The notes beneath the pieces were generated by a model. That model was not told where the DNA came from. It searched no databases and worked only from the letters and a program-made list of their open reading frames with translations. Below, in pieces: positions 35,641 through 45,482 of a stretch of DNA of 64,000 nucleotides (position 1 is its first letter; each line of letters starts with the position of its first letter). The position numbers and the translations under genes are program-made. Origin of the DNA: an uncultured Peptoniphilus sp. (GTDB lineage Bacteria; Bacillota; Clostridia; Tissierellales; Peptoniphilaceae); NCBI GenBank assembly GCA_902465645.1, contig CABQNX010000001.1, positions 57,597-121,596 of the forward strand, given 5' to 3'.

Positions 35641-36036
35641 ATCTCTAGTTTAATATAAACTAGGACTTTTGTAAAGTATTTAGTCTTTCAATGAACTTAC
35701 CCTTTTAAGACTAAAAATAATAAGTTATTAAATAGAATTTTTTATAAATTCATAAAAACTCATATCCTTTAGTAGAGATAAGTTACAAATTAAAGTAATG
35801 TAACAAATATATGTGAAGTGATAATGATCTATAACTTTGCAAATAAACTTAAAGTCATAAAATATCCTAACTTAATAAAAAACTAAGTTATAAATTTTTC
35901 CACGTTAATAAAAAATCATTGAGTCATAAATTTTTCTAACTTAATAATTAAACACAATGTCATAATTTATTTAAACTTTATAAATATTTAAAAATTTAAA
36001 AACGTAACTTCCCCCATCCTTAATTTAAGTACAAAA
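35641..36036. other. AT-rich intergenic region upstream of ctsR operon
   Basis: About 400 bases between the ctsR control region and the EF-G-like terminator. It must hold the ctsR promoter, but no unambiguous -35/-10 pair was found. It also contains the degenerate repeat described at 35842. No gene or RNA recognised. Confidence 0.55.
35842..35976. repeat. Degenerate 30-36-bp tandem repeats
   Basis: Segments beginning at about 35842, 35872 (TTAATAAAAAACTAAG), 35905 (TTAATAAAAAATCATTG) and 35941 (TTAATAATTAAACACAATG) align, sharing GTCATAAATTTTTC-like cores. Spacing is 33 then 36 bases. Heavily diverged. Confidence 0.55.
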
Positions 36037-36072
36037 AAATATCTGCTGGAGCTTTTTCTCCAACAGATATTT
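36037..36072 (-). terminator. Terminator of EF-G-like gene
   Basis: Minus strand AAATATCTGTTGGAG pairs with CTCCAGCAGATATTT (15 bp, one G-T), 6-base loop, followed by a T-run. Confidence 0.88.
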
Positions 36073-36088
36073 TAAATTCTCTTATATT

Positions 36089-38149
36089 TTATTTATCAGT
36101 TTTTCTTTCTTCAATAATTTTTTCTGCAATATTTTGTGGAACTTCTTCGTATCTTACAAATTCCATGTTGAAAGTTCCTCTACCTTGAGTAAGTGATCTA
36201 AGATCAATTAGGTAAGTGAAAAGTTCAGCTTGAGGTGCTTCAGCAATAAGAACTTGAGTGCCGTCATTTTGTTGGTCCATACCAAGAATTCTTCCACGTC
36301 TCTTATTCATGTCTCCCATTACATCTCCAAGATAAGATTCTGGAATTGTAACTTCAACCTTCATAATAGGTTCAAGGAGAACTGGGCTTGCTTCTTGCAT
36401 ACCCTTCTTGAAAGCAAGATTTGCAGCAAGTTTAAAGGACATTTCATTTGAGTCTACATCGTGGTAGGATCCATCATATAAAACAGCCTTGAAGTTTGTA
36501 ACAGGATACCCTGCAAGAACTCCCTTTTCCTTAGATTCAATAATTCCCTTTTCAACTGCTGGGAAGTAGTTCTTAGGAACTGCACCACCAAATACTTCTT
36601 CATCAAATTCAAAGTCATTTTCAGATGGTTCAAATCTAATCCAAACATCACCATATTGGCCTGCTCCACCAGATTGTTTCTTGTGCTTACCTTGAACACT
36701 TGCAGTCTGTCTAATTGTTTCTCTATAAGGGATTATAAATGGAACAATTTCAACTTCAACACCATAAGTGTTCTTTAATTTTTCAAGTATAACATCAAGT
36801 TGAACCTTGCCTTGACCACCAATAGTCATTTGCTTAGTTTCTGTGTTTCTTTCAATAGTAAATGTTGGGTCCTCGTCCCTAATCTTCTTAAGAGATTGAG
36901 TAAGCTTTTCTTCGTCTCCCTTAGTCTTAGGTTCTATTGCATAATATAAAACTGGAGTTGGATGCTTTAACTTCTTGTATTTAACCATGTGGTCCTTATC
37001 ACAAAGAGTATCACCAGTTAAAGTGCCTGCAAGTTTTGTAGTTGCACCAATATCTCCTGCATATATTTCATCAACTTCTATTTGTTCCTTGCCTCTCATT
37101 ACAAAAAGACCACCAAGTTTTTCTGTTTCTTCAGTAGTTACATTATATAAAGGAGTGTTTTTAGTTAAAATACCAGAAATTACCTTAAAGATAGAAATCT
37201 TTCCAAGGAATGGGTCTGATACAGTTTTAAATACAACTGCTGCAAAAGGATCTTTTGCTGAAACCTTTCTTTCTTCCCCTTCTTTAAATCTAAATCCAAG
37301 GTGGGCACGGTCATCGTCTGGTGCTGGCATGTAGTTAACAATTGTATTAAGTAAAATATCTATACCTATTCCCTTTTCACCAGATCCAACAAGTAGTGGA
37401 ACTGCGTCACCTTCAAGTAGGGCTGTTGTAACTCCTCTTAGAAGGTCTTCTCTTGTGAATTTTTCTCCAGAGAAGTATTTTTCCATAAGTACTTCGTCAG
37501 AACCTGCAACAACTTCTGCAATTTCTTCATACATTCTTTCAGTTGCCTTAACTTGGTCGTGGTTAAGTTCAGTTTCTTCTGGTGCAGAGTTTACATATTT
37601 GTATCCCTTTTGGAAGATTACATCAGTTACACCAATAAAATCTTCACCTTCGCCAATAGGTACAGAGAATGGAATAACTTTTTTACCAAAGGCAGCTTCA
37701 AGTTCATCCATTAGTTTTCTAAAGTTTACATTTTCTCCGTCAATTTTATTTATAAAAATAATTCTTGGAAGTCCAATTTTTTCTGTGTATTTCCAAGTTC
37801 TTTCTGTTCCAACTTCGATACCCTTAGTTGCATCTATAACCATAATTGCTGCTTCACTGGCTCTTAAAGCACTGTGAGCTTCGCCAACAAAATCAAGAAA
37901 TCCAGGAGTATCTATTATGTTTACTTTATAATTTCTCCATTCAACAGGAATAATTGATGTTGCAATTGATGTTCCTCTTTCTCTTTCTTCTTTTGAGAAG
38001 TCGGATACTGTGTTCTTGCTAGAAACATTTCCAAGTTTTTTTGTAGCTCCACTTTGGAATAACATAGCCTCTGTTAGGTTAGTCTTTCCGGAGCCAGAAT
38101 GTCCCACGAGAGCAAGATTTCTTACCTTATCTGTTGTATAAACTTTCAT
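36089..38149 (-). CDS. Elongation factor G-like paralogue
   Basis: Five-domain translational GTPase of 686 residues. G1 is GHSGSGKT, G2 region ERERGTSI, G4 NKID. The G3 motif reads DTPGFLDF, not DTPGHVDF, so the histidine that positions water for GTP hydrolysis is Phe. Loss of this His is typical of EF-G-like paralogues (FusA2/EF-G-2 group), whose role is not settled. The true translocase would be fusA beside rpsG elsewhere. Single-gene unit with its own promoter, a cre-like operator and a terminator. Confidence 0.85.
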   Translation of the reverse strand: MKVYTTDKVRNLALVGHSGSGKTNLTEAMLFQSGATKKLGNVSSKNTVSDFSKEERERGTSIATSIIPVEWRNYKVNIIDTPGFLDFVGEAHSALRASEAAIMVIDATKGIEVGTERTWKYTEKIGLPRIIFINKIDGENVNFRKLMDELEAAFGKKVIPFSVPIGEGEDFIGVTDVIFQKGYKYVNSAPEETELNHDQVKATERMYEEIAEVVAGSDEVLMEKYFSGEKFTREDLLRGVTTALLEGDAVPLLVGSGEKGIGIDILLNTIVNYMPAPDDDRAHLGFRFKEGEERKVSAKDPFAAVVFKTVSDPFLGKISIFKVISGILTKNTPLYNVTTEETEKLGGLFVMRGKEQIEVDEIYAGDIGATTKLAGTLTGDTLCDKDHMVKYKKLKHPTPVLYYAIEPKTKGDEEKLTQSLKKIRDEDPTFTIERNTETKQMTIGGQGKVQLDVILEKLKNTYGVEVEIVPFIIPYRETIRQTASVQGKHKKQSGGAGQYGDVWIRFEPSENDFEFDEEVFGGAVPKNYFPAVEKGIIESKEKGVLAGYPVTNFKAVLYDGSYHDVDSNEMSFKLAANLAFKKGMQEASPVLLEPIMKVEVTIPESYLGDVMGDMNKRRGRILGMDQQNDGTQVLIAEAPQAELFTYLIDLRSLTQGRGTFNMEFVRYEEVPQNIAEKIIEERKTDK

Positions 38150-38178
38150 TGTTTTCCTCCTAAATATATTAATTTTTT

Positions 38179-38192
38179 TGAAATCGTTTCGA
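38179..38192 (-). promoter_or_regulatory. cre-like (CcpA) site
   Basis: TGAAATCGTTTCGA on the plus strand matches 13 of 14 positions of the TGAAANCGNTTNCA catabolite-responsive element. It lies just downstream of the -10 of the EF-G-like gene, where CcpA binding represses in Bacillus. Confidence 0.5.
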
Positions 38193-38199
38193 TGGATAA

Positions 38200-38228
38200 A
38201 TTATAACATAAATTTTAGCATTTGAAAA
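38200..38228 (-). promoter_or_regulatory. Promoter of EF-G-like gene
   Basis: Minus strand TTTTCA (38228-38223) and TATAAT (38205-38200), 17-base spacer; the -35 matches 4 of 6. About 50 bases of leader follow to the ATG at 38149. Confidence 0.6.
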
Positions 38229-38299
38229 CTGTGTAAAATTATCCTTTTAGGGTAATAAATTGTTATAAATATAATATTACTAATAAGTGAGTGGTTTAA

Positions 38300-38947
38300 A
38301 TGGATTTTAAATTTTTAAATAAAGATAAACTCCCCTACCTTATAATTGTCTTTTTACTTTTAATAATTGGCTACCAATATTATGATAATGACAGCAAGGA
38401 TGATGCCAAAGAATTTTTAAAAATAAATACTGCTGGCATAATTGATAATAAGGAGAAATCTCTTGATGAGAATCCAAAAGAACTTGAGATTGAAAAAGCT
38501 ACTGAAGAAAGTGAAGAGATAATGGTACATATATCTGGAGCGGTTAATAATCCTGGCATCCTAAGACTTGACTCAAGTAATCGTGTGGTTGATGCCCTTG
38601 ACCTAGCTGGTGGTGCTCGAGAAGATGCAGACCTTGATAGGGTTAACTTGGCAGCAAGGCTTCATGACGAAGAAAAAATTTATATTCCAAAAGTTGGCGA
38701 AGTAGGGGATAATATGACCACACTTGTATCTAGTCCATCATCAAGTGGACCTGCTTCAAAAATAAATATTAACTCAGCAGACCTAAGTGAACTGACAAAA
38801 ATTCCTGGAGTTGGAGAAAAAACTGCCCAAAAGATTTTAGACTACAGGGCCAACAATTCTTTTTCTTCCATTGAGGACATAAAAAATGTCCCTGGCATTG
38901 GGGACAAAAAATTTGAGTCCATGAAGGACTACATTTCTACTTATTAA
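38300..38947 (+). CDS. comEA: ComEA-family DNA-binding competence protein
   Basis: Membrane-anchored DNA receptor of type-IV-pilus-type transformation. 215 residues: one N-terminal helix (YLIIVFLLLIIGYQYY), acidic stalk, an SLBB domain (MVHISGAVNNPGILRLDSSN) and a C-terminal helix-hairpin-helix pair (LTKIPGVGEKTAQKILDYR, IKNVPGIGDKKFESMK). SLBB plus HhH is the Gram-positive ComEA layout. comEC and comEB are not adjacent, so competence is not proven. TATAAT at 38270-38275 is a plausible -10. Confidence 0.9.
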   Translation: MDFKFLNKDKLPYLIIVFLLLIIGYQYYDNDSKDDAKEFLKINTAGIIDNKEKSLDENPKELEIEKATEESEEIMVHISGAVNNPGILRLDSSNRVVDALDLAGGAREDADLDRVNLAARLHDEEKIYIPKVGEVGDNMTTLVSSPSSSGPASKININSADLSELTKIPGVGEKTAQKILDYRANNSFSSIEDIKNVPGIGDKKFESMKDYISTY

Positions 38948-39070
38948 TTTTAAAAATTTTTTGAAAATGTTTTAAGAATCAAAAATAATTTTATAATGAG
39001 GATTCGAAATAATTTACTTTTTAAAAATTAAAAACTTATTTAAGATATATTTTTCATATTCTTCCTAAAA

Positions 39071-39116
39071 AAGCTCAAGAAAAAAGAAGCACCTACGTGC
39101 CTCTTCTCTTGAGCTT
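39071..39116. terminator. Bidirectional terminator between comEA and membrane protein gene
   Basis: AAGCTCAAGA... and ...TCTTGAGCTT arms pair, with GAAGCAC and GTGCCTC closing the inner stem around CTAC; an A-rich left flank and TTAATTTTTT right flank serve both directions. Confidence 0.85.
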
Positions 39117-39122
39117 AATTTT

Positions 39123-39458
39123 TTATCTATTCCTAGTGTTTTTCCTGTAGCGATTTTTATCTGAAGAGGCAATGCCTATTATTAGTGCAAATATAAGTGA
39201 CACTAATCCAGATGAAACTCCCACTACAAAAATAATTAAATTATCTAGGCTTGTTGGATCAAAAAGTTTATTGATAACTATAAAAAGAGAAATTATCCCA
39301 ACAAATACCAGAGCAAGTCCTGGTAAATATTTTATAAATTTTAAATCCTTTGCAGCAAAGTTTACTATAAAGGTAAGAACAATTCCAATTAATATTGCAC
39401 CTAGAGTTAGGAGCATGTAAGTGGAATTTTCCCCAACTAATTCTATGATCTTATCCAT
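39123..39458 (-). CDS. Hypothetical membrane protein
   Basis: 111 residues from ATG 39458 (GAGGTG is five bases upstream; an earlier ATG at 39470 overlaps the preceding stop). Three hydrophobic segments at about residues 13-34, 42-61 and 71-94, with a basic tail (SSDKNRYRKNTRNR). No family recognised. Last gene of the two-component/lipoprotein group; its 5' end touches the split lipoprotein gene, suggesting a related envelope role. Confidence 0.65.
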   Translation of the reverse strand: MDKIIELVGENSTYMLLTLGAILIGIVLTFIVNFAAKDLKFIKYLPGLALVFVGIISLFIVINKLFDPTSLDNLIIFVVGVSSGLVSLIFALIIGIASSDKNRYRKNTRNR

Positions 39459-39466
39459 TTCACACC

Positions 39467-39934
39467 TCATTTATTAGATGAAAGTTCATCTTGCCAAATA
39501 TTTGCATAGCGGCCTGTTGCCCACTCTGTCATAATTGTGGAAGCCTCATCTCCTATTTCCCTTTCAAAGATTGGACTGGAGATAATTTTTCCTTCCTCTA
39601 TATTATATATTCTCAGATAATTATTTTCCAATGTTATTAAAAAATTATTGTCTGGAGAAACAAATCCGTCCTTTATTCTTGACTTAAAGTTTTTTATCTG
39701 AGTCATTGGAATATTTATTTTGTTATATTTATTAACTTCATAAGGAAGGACTAGGTTTAAATCAAAGTCAGAAAATTTTCCATCTTCTGTGTTGAGTCTT
39801 CCCTTAAGTTTCCAAAATCCATTATCCCTATAGATTCCAATGTTATAGGGATCTTCTTTTAGGACTTGAATATTTTTTCCTTCAGCCTCTAAGGCTTCTT
39901 CAGAAATAAAATCTAAGGGCTTTTTTATCTTCAA
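39467..39934 (-). pseudogene. 3' part of frameshifted lipoprotein gene
   Basis: 155-residue frame beginning at a TTG inside the previous reading frame. Its sequence (PLDFISEEALEAEGKNIQ, then IGIYRDNGFWKLKGRLN and LENNYLRIYNIEEGKI) continues the 5' part, including a repeat of the LRIYN-type motif seen there. Removing one A from the A6 run at 39921-39926 joins both into a protein of about 475 residues. No function recognised. Confidence 0.6.
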
Positions 39935-40895
39935 GCTTATCTAGATTATAAATCCTAAGAGTCCTTTTGCCTGTATCCCTATCGAGACTCTCAACATTAA
40001 TATAATTATTTGTAACAAAATTAATTGTCTTTAAGGAGTTATCTTCCCTCAACTCTTCGGCCTCATTTTTAGGAATTTCTGAATCCTTATTGATAACACT
40101 AGATGTTTTATAGTCTCTCGCTATTAACCTATCTGTCACCTCTTCTGACTTTGACTCTCTTTGAACACTGACTTCAAAAAACCTATCATCTCTTGGCAAG
40201 ATAATATTATTCATCTCGTAGACATTTTCTAATTTTGAATCAGAAAATTTTAGGTAAAGAGTCTTATAATTCCATGAAGGAATATTGGAATCAAGTTTAG
40301 TTTTAAATCCAATTAAAAATCCCTTTTCACCTGTTAAGTCAAACAAGTTGCTCTTGGCTAAGACCTCATCCTTTCTTTCTAAAATATTAGAATTTAAATC
40401 TTCATTTTTTATCTTATCGTCCACAAGTTTTATTTCAAGAGTAATTCCATTGTCAAACAAGAGAGCAGTGTTCTCACTTGTCTTTATAACTTCATAATAC
40501 AAGGAAGAGTTAGAATTTGAATCGAAGACATAAGTTGTATAGACCTCAGAATCTTCAAGTCCCAAATTCTTGTAGTCAAGATTAAACTTTTGGTACAAGT
40601 AATTAGAAAGTTTCACATATTTAGTCTTATAGGAAGCATCCTTTATATAATCATTGGCAAGAAGGACTGAATCGTTGCTAAAGTATAAGTCTTCTCCAAT
40701 TAATTCCTTAAATTTAAAATTGTCTTGGTTTGACTTTTTATTGGATATAAACTTCGTTATTGTCCACTTACCATAAAGGGGTGACTGACCCATATTTGGC
40801 CTTTCAACATCGGTCCCCTGACTTGTCAAAAAGGAGCAACCTGTTAATAAAACTAGGAAAATTAATGAGAGGTAAAAAATTATTTTTTTAATCAT
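39900..40895 (-). CDS. Putative lipoprotein downstream of histidine kinase, 5' part
   Basis: 331 residues starting at ATG 40895, preceded by AGGTG; the ATG overlaps the kinase stop. The N-terminus MIKKIIFYLSLIFLVLLTGC is a signal peptide with lipobox LTGC. The following 300 residues contain repeated short beta-strand-like segments (TLRIYNLDKLED, FLIGFKTKLD) and no known domain. The frame stops soon after an A6 run where it appears shifted. Being translationally coupled to the sensor kinase, it may be a sensor accessory lipoprotein; inference only. Confidence 0.65.
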   Translation of the reverse strand: MIKKIIFYLSLIFLVLLTGCSFLTSQGTDVERPNMGQSPLYGKWTITKFISNKKSNQDNFKFKELIGEDLYFSNDSVLLANDYIKDASYKTKYVKLSNYLYQKFNLDYKNLGLEDSEVYTTYVFDSNSNSSLYYEVIKTSENTALLFDNGITLEIKLVDDKIKNEDLNSNILERKDEVLAKSNLFDLTGEKGFLIGFKTKLDSNIPSWNYKTLYLKFSDSKLENVYEMNNIILPRDDRFFEVSVQRESKSEEVTDRLIARDYKTSSVINKDSEIPKNEAEELREDNSLKTINFVTNNYINVESLDRDTGKRTLRIYNLDKLEDKKALRFYF

Positions 40896-42309
40896 TTTTT
40901 TCACCTACTTCTTTTTCTATTTCTAGGGGCAAGCTAACCTTGACTGTTGTTCCAATATTTTCTTCGGAGAAAATCTCTAGTTTACCTTGGTGGAGTTTTG
41001 TTATCTCATCACTAATGGATAAACCAATTCCACTGTGGCTCTTGGAGTGTTTGCCTTTGTAGAATTTTTCTTTTACGTGAGCAAGTTCTTCCTTAGTCAT
41101 TCCCATTCCATTGTCAGAAATCATAATTTGGACAAGATCAGCTTCTCTTATCATTTGGAACTTAACCCATCCCTTGTCTGATGTAAATTTAATTGCATTG
41201 TCCAAGAGATTAATAAGCAACTGCTTTATCCTATTTTCATCAGCATTAATAAGTATAGACTCTTCTGGGAGTTCTGTAATAAGTTCAATATTGTTGGACT
41301 TGGCACGAGGTCTCATCTGCTTTGATATGTCCAGGCAAGTTTGTGTTATATCAAAAACATCTTTATCAAGGGTGATCCTTCCTGAAATATATCTAGAAAA
41401 GTCTAAGAGTTCTTCAACCATTTTGGCAAGCCTGTCTGCCTCATTCTCTATTATATTTAAACCATCTTCCATTAGTTCTTTTTCATCTTCTTTGGCATCC
41501 TTTAGGACTACTGCCCATCCCTTTATAGATGTAAGAGGAGTCCTAAGTTCGTGAGAAATTGAAGATATGAAATCATTTTTTATCCTATCTTTGTTTATGA
41601 TTTCATCACTCATGGCATTGAGAGTCTTGGCAAGCTCTCCTATCTCATCATCTTCAAAGATCTTGGCCTTTTCCTCGTAGTTGCCCTTTAGCATAGTCTT
41701 GGCAACTTCTGTAAGTTCTAAAATTGGCCTTACAATGGACTTGGAGATAAGAAGTGAAACCATAGTTGTGACTAGAGCCACAAAAAGAGTGAAGACAAGT
41801 AAACTTATTATGGTTTTTAATATTGCAGCCTTAACTCCTTCAATAGAAGAAATAAATCTAAGATAGCCTATTATATCTCCTTCGTTATTTTTTATAGGAC
41901 CTGCAACGGACATTATAGATTCGCCTGTTTGTGAATCTTCTCCCCTCCAAGTCTTTATTTCACCCTTCTCAGCCGCCAAAACATCTATAGTCTCTATTGG
42001 GTTTGAAGCCAACCTTCCAATGGAGTCCGACAAGAGGTTCTTGTCCCTATCAAGGATTTGAACCTCTGCATTGGTGTTGGATAAGAAGATGTCGCTGTCC
42101 TCATAAATCAAATCTTCAATGGACTTATCAGAGTAATCTCTCCTGTAGATTTCTAAAGAGACCTCCATCCTCTGAATAAGTTCCTTGGATATGTTGTTAT
42201 AATAGTAGGAGCTAAAGGCAAAAAGCAAGAATATATCTATAATTGAAATTGTTATTAAAATTATTATTAAAAAACTTCTGACAAGTCTTTTTCCAATTTT
42301 ATTTTTCAA
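40888..42309 (-). CDS. Sensor histidine kinase (HAMP, HisKA)
   Basis: Membrane sensor of a two-component system, 473 residues. Two membrane helices (about 10-32 and 160-188) bracket a 125-residue extracytoplasmic domain; then HAMP, the phospho-acceptor motif SSISHELRTPLTSIKG, N-box RIKQLLINLLDNAIKF, G1 DNGMGMT and G2 GIGLSISDEI. All catalytic motifs are intact. Partner of the response regulator 9 bases upstream. The signal is unknown; overlap with a lipoprotein gene and guaB/cda context suggest the envelope. Confidence 0.9.
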   Translation of the reverse strand: MKNKIGKRLVRSFLIIILITISIIDIFLLFAFSSYYYNNISKELIQRMEVSLEIYRRDYSDKSIEDLIYEDSDIFLSNTNAEVQILDRDKNLLSDSIGRLASNPIETIDVLAAEKGEIKTWRGEDSQTGESIMSVAGPIKNNEGDIIGYLRFISSIEGVKAAILKTIISLLVFTLFVALVTTMVSLLISKSIVRPILELTEVAKTMLKGNYEEKAKIFEDDEIGELAKTLNAMSDEIINKDRIKNDFISSISHELRTPLTSIKGWAVVLKDAKEDEKELMEDGLNIIENEADRLAKMVEELLDFSRYISGRITLDKDVFDITQTCLDISKQMRPRAKSNNIELITELPEESILINADENRIKQLLINLLDNAIKFTSDKGWVKFQMIREADLVQIMISDNGMGMTKEELAHVKEKFYKGKHSKSHSGIGLSISDEITKLHQGKLEIFSEENIGTTVKVSLPLEIEKEVGEKND

Positions 42310-42317
42310 TTATAAAC

Positions 42318-43001
42318 CTACTTCCATCTGTAACCAGTTCCCCAAACTGTTTCAATGTAGTCTGGCTTTGCTGGGTTTGTTTCGATTTTTGACCTAAGCC
42401 TTCTTATATTTACATCAACAATTTTTGAGTCGCCTAAGAAGTCATCTCCCCAAACTAGTTTTAAAATTTCATTTCTTGTCATGGCCTTGCCAGGATTTGT
42501 CATAAATATTTTTATAATTTGATATTCTGTAGGAGTGAGTTCTAGTTCCACGTCATCCTTATAAAACTTTCTTGAGTAAGAATCTATTTTAAAAGGTGGG
42601 TCCGTGATTAAGTTGCTTTCATTTTCTTCACCAATTTCAAGCCTTCTCTCAATTGATTTTATCCTAAGAGTTAACTCAGTTGGGTTAAAGGGTTTAGTCA
42701 AATAATCATCTGTTCCATATTGAAGGCCCATAATCTTATCATAGTCTTCTGCCTTTGCAGTTAGCATAATGATACCAAGGCTTGGGAACTCTCCCCTCAA
42801 GGTCTTGCAGACTTCAAAACCATCTATGCCAGGTAGCATAATATCTAGGACTACAATATCTGGAAGCTCGCTTCTCGCAATTTCGATACCTTCTTCTCCA
42901 CTGCCAGCTTCAAAAATTGTGTAGCCTTCTCTTTCAAGATTTATCTTAACAAATTTTCTTATTGATTCTTCGTCTTCAACGAGCAAGACTTTTGTTTTCA
43001 A
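42318..43001 (-). CDS. OmpR/PhoB-family response regulator
   Basis: 227 residues. Receiver domain with acidic pair LLVEDEES, phospho-accepting Asp in VVLDIMLPGIDG (about residue 53) and the conserved Lys in YLTKPFNPTEL. C-terminal winged helix (LELTPTEYQIIKIFMTNPGK, VDVNIRRLRSKIE). Similar to PhoB/WalR in layout but not identified as either. Upstream gene is guaB; a terminator lies between. Confidence 0.92.
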   Translation of the reverse strand: MKTKVLLVEDEESIRKFVKINLEREGYTIFEAGSGEEGIEIARSELPDIVVLDIMLPGIDGFEVCKTLRGEFPSLGIIMLTAKAEDYDKIMGLQYGTDDYLTKPFNPTELTLRIKSIERRLEIGEENESNLITDPPFKIDSYSRKFYKDDVELELTPTEYQIIKIFMTNPGKAMTRNEILKLVWGDDFLGDSKIVDVNIRRLRSKIETNPAKPDYIETVWGTGYRWK

Positions 43002-43031
43002 AATATCACCTCTATCTTGTAATTATAAAGA

Positions 43032-43063
43032 AAATCCACTCCAAATTCAATTGAAGTGGATTT
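43032..43063 (-). terminator. guaB terminator
   Basis: Minus strand AAATCCACT pairs with AGTGGATTT, 14-base loop, then TTCTTTATAATT. It lies just after the guaB stop codon and before the response-regulator gene. Confidence 0.65.
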
Positions 43064-43072
43064 ATTAATGTC

Positions 43073-44530
<1,458 letters not shown>

Positions 44531-44543
44531 TTATTAATACATC

Positions 44544-45482
44544 TTAATCTTCATTTGCAATTGACTTCAACCTGAAATCAATACTTTCATCAACTAACGT
44601 AACATTATCTGGCAGACTTAAATTTACTAAATCATTTCCATTTTTATAGTTATAAAAATTAATAGCTTTAGTTTCTATAGAGTCGATAGAATCAATTACA
44701 TCAGAATTTCCTCTAATTGTAACAGAAGATGGCTCAATTGAAAAGTCACTTGTCACAATATTTTTGCTAGTATTTTCATTAAATTTTAATTTAATAGGAA
44801 CAGTTTTGCTTTTTAATATTGGAAGGTCAACTTTGACACTTGAAGGATCAACTTCAACTTCCTTTATAATCTTGCCTCCATCGTCGTAGGCGTGAATCTC
44901 TGCCTCTAGGCTCGTAGATTGAGTTATGTCTGTAAGGTCAATATAGGCATCAACCTTATTTATCTTATTCATATATGTTGATGGACCCTTAACTTTAACA
45001 TCCAACTTCTTATTTAAGTCTCCAAGTGTAAGTCCCTTTTCTAGCTTATTTAAGAATACAAGGTTGGCCTCAGTTTTTTCTTCTACAACCTTGTCAATTT
45101 TAAAAGGAATCCTCCTTGGTGTAGTGTTTGTAACAGAGATCCCAAGATCAATATAGGAAACATTTATAGGAACTGAATGTTCACCTTCAGTTAGCTTACT
45201 GACATCAACCTTGGCAACAATGCCATCTCTTGTCACATTTCTCATGTAAGAATTATAGCCCTGAAGTTTAACATCAACTGTTGACTCCTTAGGAGAAATA
45301 ATAGTGAGATTATTGGCTTTTAAATCAGACAAACCTTCATAAGAAACCTCTATATTTTTGTAGTTTGCAGAAGTAATGAAGTTTGCTTCACCCTTAACAT
45401 AGGACCATAGAATAATTGCAAAAATTAAGGACATAATTTTTATCATCAAGGTCCTATCATTTTTAAGATTTATTTTCTTCAT
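44544..45482 (-). CDS. cdaR: YbbR-domain protein, CdaA regulator
   Basis: Membrane-anchored regulator of the diadenylate cyclase CdaA. 312 residues from ATG 45482 (GGTG upstream; a GTG four codons earlier is less likely). One N-terminal helix (LMIKIMSLIFAIILWSYVKG) and about three YbbR repeats outside the membrane (e.g. NLTIISPKESTVDVKLQG). Overlaps cdaA by 20 bases. The usual next gene glmM is 8 kb away. Confidence 0.9.
   Translation of the reverse strand: MKKINLKNDRTLMIKIMSLIFAIILWSYVKGEANFITSANYKNIEVSYEGLSDLKANNLTIISPKESTVDVKLQGYNSYMRNVTRDGIVAKVDVSKLTEGEHSVPINVSYIDLGISVTNTTPRRIPFKIDKVVEEKTEANLVFLNKLEKGLTLGDLNKKLDVKVKGPSTYMNKINKVDAYIDLTDITQSTSLEAEIHAYDDGGKIIKEVEVDPSSVKVDLPILKSKTVPIKLKFNENTSKNIVTSDFSIEPSSVTIRGNSDVIDSIDSIETKAINFYNYKNGNDLVNLSLPDNVTLVDESIDFRLKSIANED

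Noticed and set aside
37455..37877. 140-codon plus-strand frame opposite the EF-G-like gene
   Set aside because: Opposite the conserved GTPase region; composition typical of antisense shadows in AT-rich DNA.
36089..38149. Tetracycline-resistance ribosomal protection protein (TetM type)
   Set aside because: Closer in motifs and length to EF-G-like paralogues; TetM-type proteins keep DTPGHMDF and a distinct C-terminus.
41111..41554. 147-codon plus-strand frame opposite the histidine kinase
   Set aside because: Ser/Leu/Ile-rich shadow of the kinase catalytic domain; no start signals.
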